The notes: generated by a model not told the origin, from the letters alone. Shown: positions 37,160-48,880, numbered from the stretch's first letter. The stretch: DNA of 64,000 nt from Tillandsia leiboldiana (GCA_029204045.2 CM055066.1:23478120-23542119), one strand, 5' to 3'. A program made the numbers and translations.

Positions 37160-37790
37160 CCCCGAGGCGTTGCGAGCCCTGCGGCCGCGCGGGCACCGGC
37201 CCGCGCGGCACTTGCCGCGACCGCGCGGGCCCTAGCCCCGCGGGGTGCAAGCCGCGGCCGCGCGGGCACCGACCACGCGGGGCACAAGCTGCGACCGCGC
37301 GGGCACCGGCCCCGCGCGGTTCGTGCCGCAGCCGCGCGGCGCGGCGGTTGCCGCGGCCGCGCGGGCACCGGCCCCGCGCGGCGTGTGCCCTAGCCGCGGC
37401 CGCGCGGGGGCCTTGTCCCCGCGCGGCGCAAGCCGCGGCCGCGCGGGCATCGCGGGGCTAGCCGCGGCCGCGCGGGGGCCTTGGCCCCGCGCGCCGCAAG
37501 CCACGGCCGCGCGGGGGCCTTGGCCCCGCGCGGCGCAAGCCGCGGCCGCGCGGGCATCGCGGGGCAAGCCGCGGCCGCGCGGGCATCGACCCGGCAAGGC
37601 ACACGCCGCAACTGCGCGGGTGCCCGCCCGCGCGGCGCTTGCCGCGGCTGCGCGAGCACCGGCCCTGCGCGGCGCGTGCCCTAGCCGCTGCCGCGCGGGG
37701 GCCTTGGCCCCGCGCGGTGCAAGCCGCGGCCGCGCGGGCACCATCCCTGCGCGGCCCGTGCCGCGGCCGCGCGGGCGCTAGCCCCCCGCA
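37160..37790 (-). repeat. GC-rich array in LTR H
   Basis: Imperfect units of about 36-42 bp built from GCCGCGGCCGCGCGGGCACC and CCCCGCGCGGCGCAAG. Open frames in all six readings are composition artefacts. Confidence 0.85.
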
Positions 37791-38859
37791 CGGCGCGGCC
37801 ATGACGCGGCGGCGATGCCCTAGGGCTATGCGGCAGTGCCCTAGGGTTCCACTGCGGCGGCGACGGGTAGGATAACAAAAATGGCTACCCAAAACGACCC
37901 AAAAATCGGAAACGAAAGACCGAAAGAAGCTTCGCTTACCAAGAATCGTCGGAGACGGAGATCCGTTCACGCTCCCGGCTTCGGCATGTCCGTCGGGGAG
38001 GGTCGGGTCCTTCCGCTTTCTCCTCCTTCCTTCTCCTTTTCTTCCGGTTAGGGTTTCGTCCTTTTCTTTTCTCTTTCCTCGTTCTTTTCTCTCTGGCTAG
38101 GGTTTTTCCTTTCCTTTCGGGAGAAGTCAAAAATTATTTTGTGTATGTAAGACATGACCTTTATTTTGGCTTTCCCTTTTTATTTCACTTATGGCGGTCC
38201 GGCAGAGGGGTTAATTTTTCGTGTTTACTGGACAAACCGTCGGGGCTCGCGGGTATTTTTAGGTGCTAGAGCTCGCGAAACGGAGAACGGTGGCGCGACC
38301 GGATTCGAATTCTGACCCCGAGAACTCCCAGAATTTATTTGTGAAGTTTGCGGTCTTTTCGGACGCTCTGAAATCCGTGCTGGCGATCTGCACGGTTATC
38401 GAGGTAATCCGGACCCCTTAATTTAATCTCTGATGGGCTGGGACATGACCCGAGGATTTAATCCTTCGACCCGCTCGTTTCCTTGATCACGTTAGGTCAG
38501 AGGAGGCGACTAAAAGGGGAGGGCGAACAGAAAAATATCCCCAACACTATGTGATTTGGACGGTCGAGTAAGGAGAGAAAGAGGAACTCGTACCCACTTC
38601 CGCTTACGTTCCAAGGTTTCGGCGCAGTGCTCCAACGGGGATATCCAAGAGAAGGGTGAGGACTTGGCCTTGGGTGGATCGACCGGGCGAAGGTGGGCGA
38701 TCCCTCTTCCTCCTCCTCCCCTCGCGAATCAAGGTGAGCTTTTGGGGCGTTCTTGATTTGCGTAGGTTTTCTTTTACGGTTTCGGTTTTGTGAGTCGTCT
38801 TGTGATCGGGGATCACCGCCCCGCCGCCACCATGGACGAGGCGGATGCCGCCGCCGCGG

Positions 38860-39480
38860 GGTCGCCCGCACCCGCGGGCAGGGCCCCCGCGCGGCTCGTG
38901 GCCTCGCGGGGCCGCCCGCAGGTGGGGCGCCCGCGTGGGCTGGGACCGCGCGGGGTCGCCCACACCCGCGGACAGTGCGCCCGCGCGGCTCGTGGCCGCG
39001 CGGGGCCGCCCGCAGGTGGGGCGACCGCGCGGGCTGGGGCCGCGGGGGGTCGCCCGCACCCGCGGGCAGCCCGCAGGTAGGGCGCCCGCGCGGGCTGTGG
39101 CCGCGCGGGGTCGCCCGCACCTGCGGGCAGCGCGCCCGCGCGGCTCCTGGCCGCGAGGGGCCGCCCGCAGGTGGCGCGCCCGCGCGGGTTGGGGCCGCGC
39201 GGGGTCGCCCGCACCCGCAGGCAGCGCACCTGCGCGGCTCGTGGCCGCCCACAGGTGGGGCGCCCGCGCGAGCTGTGGCCGCGCGGGGTCGCTCGCACCC
39301 GCTGGCAGCGCGCCCGCGCTGCTCAGTGCCGCGCCGGGCTGCCCGCAGGTGGGGCGCCCGCGCGGGCTGGGGCCGAGCGGGGTCGCCCACACCCGCGGGC
39401 AGCGCGCCCCCGAGTGCTGGGGTCGCGCGGGGCCGCCGCCACCGCGACGGCTTGGGGCCGCGCGGGGCTGTCCGCAGGCT
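38860..39480 (+). repeat. GC-rich array in element 1 LTR
   Basis: Six to seven imperfect units of about 90 bp, each containing GGGGCGCCCGCGCGGGCTGG, GGTCGCCCGCACCCGCGGGC and GCGCGGCTCGTGGCCGCGCG. The 3' LTR counterpart is at 46755-47400 with some units shortened. All six frames are largely open here. Confidence 0.88.
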
Positions 39481-40793
39481 GAGTGCGCGCCACACGGGTC
39501 GGTGCCGTGCGGGGAACTCCGCCACGCGGAGTCCGGGTATCGCGTCGATCGTCTGTTTTCGGCCTGGAGTCGGTGTCGGTGTTCGGATCTCTTAGTCTTG
39601 GCATACCCTTGTTCCTTCAGGAGTGTGGGACATTGTAGGCGACAGGCGCACGGTCACGGACGGGTCGAGCGCCGGACGACACGCACGAGGTGGGTACTTC
39701 TCCGGGGATTTTGGGGGATAGGCATATATCGATAGAAATAACATGTTTGGGCAAAGGTGAATAGTATGTGGACCATATAGTTATTTAACTAACCCTGTTG
39801 CACTGTTTTTACTTACTGTTGAATATGAGGCTCTTATTTTGCTACACGCACACCGGCGGTTTGGCCACCGCAAGGGTGTGCTTTTCCGGAAAAGTGGTAC
39901 GTTGACCCGTGTACCCCACATGACGGTGACGTAAGAAGGGGGCCCTCGTGGGTTGGGGGGTGTGAGCGGTGATGCCGAGGCGGGTGCTCGGCGGCCGAGG
40001 CAGGTTCTCGGCGGGGGACACCGGGGCAGGTGCTCGGTGTGGTTGTCGGGAAAGGTGCCCGGTTTTGTTTGGTACAGGGTTTGGTCACTGTTGTTTGTAC
40101 TTTGAGGAGGACGGTTGCTCCGGTCACCGTGGTTTGCGTTACTTTTAGCCCTTTTTGCATACTATGTTATTTCTAGTCACTGACTTCCCACTCCGTGACA
40201 GGTTCGTCCAGGGGCGAGTGCTAGGGCGCTGGTGAGGCCGCGAGAGTGCTGTTCTGACGTTTAACGACATCAGATACAGTGACTTTTCTTTCCTTGTTCT
40301 TTTATTATTCATGTTAGTTAGTTGTGGATTGCGATGCCCCCGTGGGATCGATGTGGATGTTGATTCTTCTTTCATAATTGCCGAGTGAATGTCGTCCCTT
40401 TTCCTTACTTGGCCGTTTTAAACTACGAACAATAAAAACAAGGAAACCATTTGCGAAAACCGTTTTTAAAACGTGGGTGTCGTGTGGGCACCGTTTTTAA
40501 AACCTTGTGGGATTTATGTGATTTCGAAAATGGGTTTTTACAAAATTTGGCATCAGGTGGGTGCCGCCTTAAAAATTATGTGGATTTATGTGGCTTTGAA
40601 ATGGATTTTTAAAACTCGGCGTCGGGTGGGCGTCGCTTTCAAAACTCTGTGGTTATTTATCCTTTTAAAATCGTCGGCCCTTTTCCAAGTGTGATAGTTG
40701 ATAGAATGTATGGTTTGCATGTTGAATGTGTCTGTGCCTCGGTCTAGTGTGGTTAAAGCCTGTATGAGATGCTTTATGTAGTTAGGACGTCGT

Positions 40794-40842
40794 GCATATA
40801 CAAAGGAGACTCTGCCCGTTTGCAGAGTGAATTTGTATATGC
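40794..40842 (+). other. Terminal hairpin of element 1 (class I)
   Basis: GCATATACAAA pairs with TTTGTATATGC (11 bp), then ACTCTGC with GCAGAGT (7 bp) around the loop CCGTTT. It ends 110 bp before the LTR end. The 3' LTR copy is at 48722-48770, with the inner stem shortened by one change. Confidence 0.75.
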
Positions 40843-40960
40843 GGCGGGTCTGTGCGTGCACTGGGGTGGAATGGTTTTCAAAAAAAATGTTACGCTAATT
40901 TGGGAGCGTTGGTGGCTCTCCTTCCGCGCATTTGAACCCCCGGGGCGTGACAGATTAAGA

Positions 40961-40972
40961 TGGTATCAGAGA
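40961..40972 (+). other. Primer binding site of element 1
   Basis: TGGTATCAGAGA, eight bases after the 5' LTR; 11 of 12 bases match the initiator methionine tRNA 3' end. Confidence 0.9.
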
Positions 40973-41178
40973 CTGAACTTTAACCACAATAGTTGGGGCC
41001 CAACATCCACGGGGCGCAATACACTAACTTCTGATTAATAAAGTGAACATTGGGTAGACATGTAGAACGCGAGTGCTCGTGGGGGGGGGGGGAATAGTAT
41101 AATTCCTTTTGGGGCCAGCGTTTGCGGTGTTACTTTAGTTTAATCTAGAAGTAACTGGTTTGTGCATGTGTTTAGATC

Positions 41179-42330
41179 ATGGCCAGAACTAGATCTACCA
41201 CCGAGGATGTAGGGGCGGACGCAGCGGCGTTGGCGACCGCGGAGAACCAACTCCTGAGGCAGCAGTTACGGGAGATGGCGGGGCAGTTGGCGACCCTTAC
41301 GGATCATGTGTGCCAACTGACACAGCAACAGCAGGCCGCTGCGACGGTGGTGGTCGCCCAGGGCCCTCCTCTGGGGCCAACTGCACCGGCGACGGGACCG
41401 CCGGCGATGGAGGCCGAGGCGGGGGCTGCCCCTACCCGGTCCGCGGCGCCCGTGGTACCGTTGGCCCAGCAGACGGTGCCAGAGGTGGCCCCTTCGGCAG
41501 CAGCGGTGGGACCGACGCCGGCATCTACAGCCAGAGGTACTTCAAGGGAGACCGTGGTGTGGCCCACTCCCATCGCGACCGCTAATGCCACGGGGGAAGG
41601 GGCAGCTCTACCAACCGAGCGGGACCGCGTGCGCGCCAACCTTGCCGACTTCAAGAAATACGACCCGCCAGTGTTTGAGGGGGAAACGACGGACCCCTGG
41701 GTTGTGGAGAAGTTGGTGGACACAATGGAGAAGCTGTTTGAGGACCTACTGATGGAAGACCACGAGCGTGTTCCCCTGGCTGTCCACTTTCTTGGGGGGA
41801 ACGCCCGCATGTGGTGGAAGACGGTACGCCCTGACTCCGCGAAGGGTACCGCCCTCCCGTCGTGGACCACCTTTAAGCAACAGCTGTTCAGGGCGTTCTT
41901 CACCAGCAGCGTCAAGAAACAACTAGAAGACGATCTCAACCACATCAGGCAGGGAACCCGAACCGTAATGGAGTACCAGCGGGAGTTCGTGAGGCTGGCG
42001 AACTGCGTCCCTTTTGTCATACGGGACGAGTCTCACAAGGCCACCCTCTTCGTGGACGGGCTTCGCAGCGATATCTTCCAGGTGGTGCAAGCGGCGGACT
42101 TGCACACCTTCCAGAAGGTAGTCGATCGGGCGACCATCGTGGAGCGCGGCTTCACCGTTATGCGCGCCCGGGGAGGAGGCCCTACTCAGCAGGAGGACAG
42201 GAAGCGGTCTCGCCGTACTCGGGGGGAGGCTCTTCCAGTGGGAGCCGACCCTCTAAGCGGTGGAGATCCCAGCAGAGGACCAGGGGTGCGCCAGGGGGAG
42301 GCCAACGATCGGATGACAGGCCTTGCGTGA
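41179..42330 (+). CDS. gag: Element 1 Gag, frame 1 (capsid part)
   Basis: ATG 41179 opens with MARTRSTTEDVG. Residues 20-50 form a likely coiled coil (QLLRQQLREMAGQLATLTDH). Residues 55-155 are low-complexity, rich in Ala, Pro and Thr. The capsid domain runs from about 165 to 300: FEGETTDPWVVEKLVDTMEK, ARMWWKTV, MEYQREFVRLANCVPFV and FVDGLRSDIFQVV. At 42221-42226 a run of six G marks a frame break; downstream of it the zinc knuckles are in the pol frame (42320-42420), so the last 35 codons here are out of frame. Gag packages the RNA and forms the virus-like particle. Confidence 0.88.
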   Translation: MARTRSTTEDVGADAAALATAENQLLRQQLREMAGQLATLTDHVCQLTQQQQAAATVVVAQGPPLGPTAPATGPPAMEAEAGAAPTRSAAPVVPLAQQTVPEVAPSAAAVGPTPASTARGTSRETVVWPTPIATANATGEGAALPTERDRVRANLADFKKYDPPVFEGETTDPWVVEKLVDTMEKLFEDLLMEDHERVPLAVHFLGGNARMWWKTVRPDSAKGTALPSWTTFKQQLFRAFFTSSVKKQLEDDLNHIRQGTRTVMEYQREFVRLANCVPFVIRDESHKATLFVDGLRSDIFQVVQAADLHTFQKVVDRATIVERGFTVMRARGGGPTQQEDRKRSRRTRGEALPVGADPLSGGDPSRGPGVRQGEANDRMTGLA

Positions 42331-45300
42331 TCTGCGGCGGGGCGCACCGGGTGACAGAATGCTCCAAGAGGCAAGACCACTGTTTCCGATGTGGAAAGCA
42401 AGGGCACTTTCATTTCAACTGCCCCACGAACCAAGGAGCAGCATCTTCGGTAGCTTCCATGCCAGCACCACAGCATGCGGGGCGAGGAAAAGCCCCGATG
42501 TCATCGGCCCCCAGATTTCCGGCACCTCGATCAGCAGGGGAAGGACCACCACAATCCGGAGGCAGGGTCTATTCGATGGCCTACCAGCAGGCAGACCCAC
42601 CCGAGGACGTCGTGGCAGGTATCACTCTCATTTCTGTTTACCGTGCTAGAACCCTTTTCGATACCGGAGCAACCCACTCCTTTATGTCTTGCGACTTTGT
42701 ATTATCACATGGTTTTGTGGAGAGGCCCCTGCCCAGCTTGTTGTCAGTCCTTACCGCGGGGGGGCCTTTGGAGGCCCGCAACTTAGTACCTTCCTGCCCA
42801 ATAAAGTTGGGGAGGCTTTCTTGCCCATGGGATTTGGTGGTCATTCCATTAAAGGAGTACGATGTGGTGCTTGGAATGGATTGGCTCACCATGTATCGGG
42901 CGGTGATTGACTGCGAGAAGCGCCAGGTACAACTGCGGTACCCAGGGTTTCCAGAGAACGTCTACCTAGCATGCAAGAGCATCTCCTTTTCCACCATCAT
43001 TCCAGCATCGCGAGCCAGAAAACTGATCGAGGGAGGGTGCGTGGCCTACTTGGCGTCGGTGGACTTGGCCACTAGACCCTCTGCGACTCTCTTCGACATC
43101 CCGGTCGTGAGGGACTTCCCAGATGTGTTCCCTACTGAACTGCCGGGGATGCCCCCCGAACGGGAGGTTGTTTTCCCGATCGAGCTTCAACCCGGCACTC
43201 GACCGATCACGAAGGCCCCCTACAGAATGGCCTTCACAGAACTGAAGGAACTTAAGGCGCAGCTTGAAGACCTCCTGGATAAAGGATTCATCAAACCGAG
43301 TGTGTCACCTTGGGGCGCGCCGGTACTCTTCGTACGGAAGAAGGATGGGAGCTTGCGGCTGTGCATCGACTACCGGGAAATAAACAAAGCCACAGTGAAG
43401 AACAAGTACCCCTTACCCAGGATTGATGACCTCTTTGATCAACTGCGGGGAGCAACGGTCTTCTCAAAGATTGACCTGCAGTCAGGCTACCTCCAGCTCA
43501 GAGTTCAAGACGAGGATATTCCGAAGACGGCTTTCCGGACTCGGTATGGCCACTACGAGTTTACGGTAATGCCGTTCGGGCTTACTAACGCCCCAGCGGT
43601 ATTTATGGACATGATGAACCGAGTTTTCAGACCCTTCCTGGATCAGTTCGTAGTGGTCTTCATCGACGACATCCTGATCTACTCACTCACCGACGAGGAG
43701 CACGAGGAGCATCTACGGATCGTTCTGCGGACTCTCAGGGATCAGAGGTTGTTTGCCAAACTTAAGAAGTGCGAGTTTTGGCTTCGCGAGGTGGGATTTC
43801 TGGGGCACATCATTTCAGCAGCAGGAATCGCAGTGGATCCCAAGAAAGTGGAGTCAGTGACGAACTGGCCCCAACCGACCACAGTAACGGAAATCCGCAG
43901 CTTCCTGGGCCTCGCGGGATATTATAGACGTTTTGTTGAGGGCTTCTCGAAAATTGCAACCCCTCTAAACCGCCTGACCCGAAAAGGATAAAAGTTCATT
44001 TGGACGGCCCAATGCCAAGAAAGTTTTGAAGAACTTAAGAAGAGGTTAACAAGAGCGCCTGTGCTTGCATTACCGACACCCGGGGAAGACTACGAGGTTT
44101 ACTGCAATGCATCGCGGATAGGATTGGGGGGAGTACTGATGCAACAAGGAAAAGTCATAGCCTATGCCTCAAGACAACTCAAGGATTACGAGCAGAACTA
44201 CCCGACACATGACTTGGAGCTAGCCGCAGTAGTCTTTGTTCTGAAACTTTGGAGGCACTATCTCTATGGTGTGCACTGTAATGTGTTCTCTGACCACCAA
44301 AGCCTTAAGTACCTCTTCACCCAGAAGGAGCTAAATCTGAGACAGAGACGGTGGTTGGAGTTACTGAAGGACTACGATCTATCAATTCAATACCACCCCG
44401 GGAAAGCAAATGTGGTGGCGGACGCCTTGAGCAGGAAGGGGCAAATGGAGGGGACACCACCAGGTATGATTACTCAGCAGGACGACCTGATTGCGGAATT
44501 TTCACGGCTGAAGCTGGAAGTAGTACCGGCAGGAACGGTCGAGCGACTCATGTCATTCATGGTCAAGCCTACCTTGTTCGAGAAGATCCGTGAGGGCCAA
44601 GGGACTGACCCGCAGCTACAGCTGGTCCGGGACAGGATTTCCTCGGACCAGGGAGGGGACTTTGCGTTGGAGGATGATGGCACACTTCGATTCCGAGGGC
44701 GAATCTGCGTTCCGGATTCACCAGATTTGAAGAGAGAAATCTTGACCGAAGCACATTGCGCTCCCTATGCGGCGCACCCTGGGGGCACCAAGATGTACAG
44801 GGATCTCAGGCAGACCTTCTGGTGGCCGAAGCTGAAAGGGGACGTGACACGATTCGTAGCGCACTGCCTAATTTGCCAGCAGGTGAAAGCCGAGCATCAG
44901 CGGCCGGCGGGGAAATTGCAGCCTCTATCAGTGCCAGAATGGAAATGGGAGCGAATCACTATGGATTTTGTCACCGGATTTCCACGTTCGCAGCAGGGAC
45001 ATGACGCCGTCTGGGTCATCGTAGATTGGCTAACGAAGTCAGCGCACTTCCTACCCATTCACACGACGTGGACACGAGACCGGCTGGCTCAGACCTACAT
45101 CAGCGAGATTGTGAGGCTACACGGGATATCAGCATCAATCACTTCAGACAGGGACACCCGGTTCGTCTCAAACTTCTGGCAGAGTCTACAGCGAGCCTTG
45201 GGGACCAAACTACACTTCAGCACAACCTTTCACCCCCAGACGGATGGACAATCCGAGCGGGTGATCCAAATCCTCGAGGACATGCTCCGAGCTTGCGTAC

Positions 45301-46037
45301 TGGATTTGGGAGACGGATGGTCGCGCTACCTACCCCTTGTAGAGTTCGCCTACAACAACAACTATCAGGCGAGTATCCGTATGGCGCCGTACGAAGCTCT
45401 ATATGGCAGACGCTGTAGGTCCCCGATTTGTTGGGACGATCTGGGGGAGCGAAAGTTTTTGGGACCGGACTTGGTGGAGGAAACTGAGGAAAAGGTGCGC
45501 CTCATCAGACGGCGGTTGGCGACCGCCCAGAGCCGACAAAAGAGCTACACAGACCAGAGGCGCCGCGACTTGGAGTTCCAGGTGGGGGAGCACGTGTTAC
45601 TGCGGGTTTCGCCGTCAAAAGGGGTGAAGCGGTTCGGGTTGAGAGGCAAGTTGAGCCCACGGTATGTGGGGCCTTTTGAGATTCTGGAGCGCATCGGCCC
45701 GGTGGCCTACCGCCTCGCCCTACCGCCGAACCTTGACCGGGTTCATGACGTGTTCCACGTGTCCATGCTTCGGAAGTATCTCCCCGATCCATCGCGGGTG
45801 CTTGACGCCACTACGGTCGAGCTTAAAGAGGACCTGAGCTTCGAGGAAGTACCAGTGCGGATCCTAGCACGAGAAGACAAAAAGTTACGAAGTCGGACAA
45901 TCCCTTATGTGAAGGTGCTTTGGGGCAATCAGGAGGAGCGCGAAGCGACCTGGGAACCAGAGCCAAAGATGAGGGAGTGCTATCCTGATCTCTTCGCCGC
46001 AGGCGAGTTAAGTTTCAGGGACGAAACTTGTTTTTAG
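42327..46037 (+). pseudogene. pol: Element 1 knuckle-protease-RT-RNase H-integrase-chromodomain
   Basis: Two zinc knuckles (CGGAHRVTEC and CFRCGKQGHFHFNC) lead into the aspartic protease DTGATHSF (42660). RT shows KIDLQSGYLQLRV, VMPFGLTNAP and FIDDILIYS with catalytic Asp pair at 43665-43670. An in-frame TAA (43989-43991) separates RT from RNase H. RNase H reads VYCNASRIGLG, with Asn (44106-44108) where the family has catalytic Asp, and ends KANVVADALSRKG. Integrase has the zinc-binding H...H...CLIC part, then Asp 44964 (MDFVTG), Asp 45147 (SDRDTRF) and Glu 45255 (SERV), spacing D35E. The GPFEILERIGPVAYRLALP module follows, then a chromodomain-like tail (about 45855-45995). Single frame apart from the stop; about 1236 codons. 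Confidence 0.92.
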
Positions 46038-46047
46038 TGGTGAGTAA
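46031..46047 (+). other. Degenerate polypurine tract of element 1
   Basis: TTTTTAGTGGTGAGTAA directly before the 3' LTR. Element 2 has the purine-rich AAGGGGTGAGTGG at the same place, so this tract has lost its G run. The upstream GGGACGAAACTT motif is kept. Confidence 0.6.
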
Positions 46048-48880
46048 TGTAAGACCTGACCTTTATTTTGGCTTTCCCTTTTTATTTCACTTATGGTGGT
46101 CCGGCAGAGGGGTTAATTTTTCGTGTTTATTGGACAGACCGTCGGGGCTCGCGGGTATTTTTAGGTGCTAGAGCTCGCGAAACGGAAAACGGTGGCACGA
46201 CCGGATTCGAATTCTGACCCCGAGAACTCCCAGAATTTATTTGTGAAGTTTGAGGTCTTTACGGACACTCCGAAATCCGTGCTGGCGATTTGCACGGATA
46301 TCGAGGTAATCCAGACCCCTTAATTTAATCTCTAATAGGCTGGGACATGACCCGAGGATTTAATCCTTCGACCTGCTCATTTCCTTGATCACGTTAGGTC
46401 AAAAGAGGCGACAAAAAGGGGAGGGCGAACAGAAAAATATCCCCAACCCTACGTGATTTGGACGGTCGAGTAAGGAGAGAAAGAGGAACCCGTACCCACT
46501 TCCGCTTGCGTTCCAAGGTTTCGGCGCAATGCTCCATCGGGGTATCCAAGAGAAGGGCGAGGACTTGGCCTTGGGTGGATCGACCGGGCAAAGGTGGGCG
46601 ATCCCTCTTCCTCCTTCTCCCCTCGCGAATCAGGGTGAGTTTTTGGGGCGTTCTTGATTTGCATAGGTTTTCTTTTACGGTTTCGATTTTGTGAGTTGTC
46701 TTGTGATCGGGGATCACCGCGCCGCCGCCGCCACGGACGAGGCGGATGCCGCCGCCGCGGGGTCGCCCGCACCCGCGGGCAGCGCGCCCGTGCGGCTCGT
46801 GGCCGCGCGGGGCCGCCCGCAGGTAGGGCGCCCGCGCGGGCTGGGGCCGCGCGGGGTCGCCCGCACCGGCGGGCAGCGCGCCCGCGCAGCTCATGGCCGC
46901 GCGGGGCCGCCGGCAGGTGGGGCGCCCGCGCGGGCTGGGGCCGCGCAGGGTCGCCCGCACCCGCGGGCAGCGCGCCCGCGCGACTCGTGGCCGCGCGGGG
47001 CCGCCCGTAGGTGGGGCGCCTGCGCAGGGTCGCCCGCACCCGCGGGCAGCGCGCCCGCACGTCTCCTGGCCGCGCGGGGCCGCCCGCAGGTGGGGCGCCC
47101 ACGCGGGCTGGGGCCGCGCGGGGTCGCCCGCACCCGCAGGCAGCACGCCCGCGCGGTTCGTGGCCGCACGGGGCCGCCCACAGGTGGGGCGCCCGCGCGG
47201 GCTGGGGCCACGTGGGGTCGCCCGCACCCGCGGGCAGCGCGCCCGCGCGGCACAATGCCGCGCGGGGCCGCCCGTAGGTGGGGCGCACGCGCGGGCTGGG
47301 GCCGCGCGGGGTCGCCCACACCCGCGGGCAGCGCGCCCCCGCGGGCTGGGGTCGCGCGGGGCCGCCGCCACCACGACGGGTTGGGGCCGCGCGGGGGTGT
47401 CCGCAGGCTGAGTGCGCGCCGCACGGGTCGGTGCCGTGCGGGGAACTCCGCCACGTGGAGTCCGGGTATCGCGTCGGTCATCTGTTTTCAGCCTGGAGTC
47501 GGTGTCGGTGTTCGGATCTCTTAGTCTTGACATACCCTTGTTCCTTCAGGAGTACGGGACATTGTAGGCGATAGGCGCACGGTCACGGACGGGTCGAGCG
47601 CCGGACGACACGCACGAGGTGGGTACTTCTCCGGGGATTTTGGGGGATAGGCATATATCGATAGAAATAACATGTTTGGGCAAAGGTGAATAGTATGTGG
47701 ATGATATAGTTATTTAACTAACCCTATTGCACTATTTTTACTTACTGTTGAATATGAGGCTCTTGTTTTGCTACACGCACACCGGCGGTTTGGCCACCGC
47801 AAGGGTGTGCTTTTCCGGAAAAGTGGTACGTTGACCCATGTACCCCACGTGACGGTGACGTAAGAAGGGGGCCCTCGTGGGTGGGGGGTGTGAGCGGTGA
47901 TGCCGAGGCGGGTGCTCGGCGGCCGAGGCAAGTGCTCGGCGGGGGACACCGGGGCAGGTGCTCGGTATGGTTGTCGGGAAAGGTGCCCGGTTTTGTTTGG
48001 TACAGGGTTTGGTCACTGTTGTTTGTACTTTGAGGAGGACGGTTGCTCCGGTCACCGTGGTTTGCGTTACTTTTAGCCCTTTTTGCATACTATGTTATTT
48101 CTAGTCACTGACTTCCCACTCCGTGACAGATTCGTCCAGGGGCGAGTGCTAGGGCGCTGGTGAGGCCACGAGAGTGCTGTTCTGACTTTTAGCGACATCA
48201 GATATAGTGACTTTTCTTTCCTTGTTCTTTTATTATTCATGTTAGTTAGTTGTGGATTGCGATGCCCCCGTGGGATCGATGTGGATGTTGATTCTTCTTT
48301 CATAATTGCCGAGTGAATGTCGTCCCTTTTCCTTACTTGGCCGTTTTAAACTACGAACAACAAAAACAAGGAAACCGTTTGCGAAAACCGTTTTTAAAAC
48401 GTGGGTGTCGTGTGGGCACCGTTTTTAAAACCTTGTGGGATTTATGTGATTTCGAAAATGGGTTTTTACAAAATTTGGCATCGGGTGGGTGCCGCCTTAA
48501 AAATTCTGTGGATTTATGTGGCTTTGAAATGGATTTTTAAAACTCGGCGTCGGGTGGGCGTCGCTTTCAAAACTCTGTGGTTATTTATCCTTTTAAAATC
48601 GTCGGCCCTTTTCCAAGTGTGATAGTTGATAGAATGTATGGTTTGCATGTTGAATGTGTCTGTGCCTCGGTCTAGTGTGGTTAAAGCCTGTATGAGATGC
48701 TTTATGTATTTAGGACGCCGTGCATATACAAAGGAGACTCTTCCTGTTTGCAGAGTGAATTTGTATATGCGGCGGGTCTGTGCGCGCGCTGGGGTGGAAT
48801 GGTTTTCAAAAAAAATGTTACGTTAATTTGGGAGCATCGGTGGCTCCCCTTCCGCGCGTTTGAACCCCCGGGGCGTGACA
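46048..48880 (+). repeat. Element 1, 3' LTR
   Basis: 2833 bp, TGTAAGACC to GGGGCGTGACA, followed by the GTGTA duplication. It carries the array at 46755-47400 and the hairpin at 48722-48770. Confidence 0.93.

Larger units (their letters stand above)
38146..40952 (+). repeat. Element 1, 5' LTR
   Basis: Starts TGTAAGACATGACC and ends CCCCCGGGGCGTGACA. It contains the GC-rich array (38860-39480) and the class I hairpin (40794-40842). The copy at 46048-48880 differs by scattered bases and by array units. Confidence 0.93.
38146..48880 (+). mobile_element. Element 1: near-complete chromovirus (Del/Tekay type)
   Basis: 10,735 bp with LTRs of 2807 and 2833 bp and GTGTA on both sides (38141-38145 and 48881-48885). 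The order is 5' LTR, primer site, gag with capsid and two zinc knuckles, protease, RT, RNase H, integrase, chromodomain, purine tract, 3' LTR. It is the only element here with a complete pol. Three lesions are visible: a frame break at a run of six G (42221-42226), a stop at 43989-43991 and an RNase H Asp to Asn change. Clade placement is inferred from pol motifs and LTR length. Confidence 0.93.

Noticed and set aside
38753..39735. Long Arg-, Ala- and Pro-rich open frames in LTR GC blocks (also 37108-37970, 46394-47533, 49811-50684, 55608-56540, 21522-22118)
   Set aside because: GC-rich tandem repeats remove stop codons in all frames. Both strands are open and the two LTR copies differ by array units, not by codon-conserving changes.
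40961..40972. tRNA gene fragment
   Set aside because: Only 12 bases, complementary to the tRNA 3' end and placed directly after an LTR: a primer binding site, not a gene.
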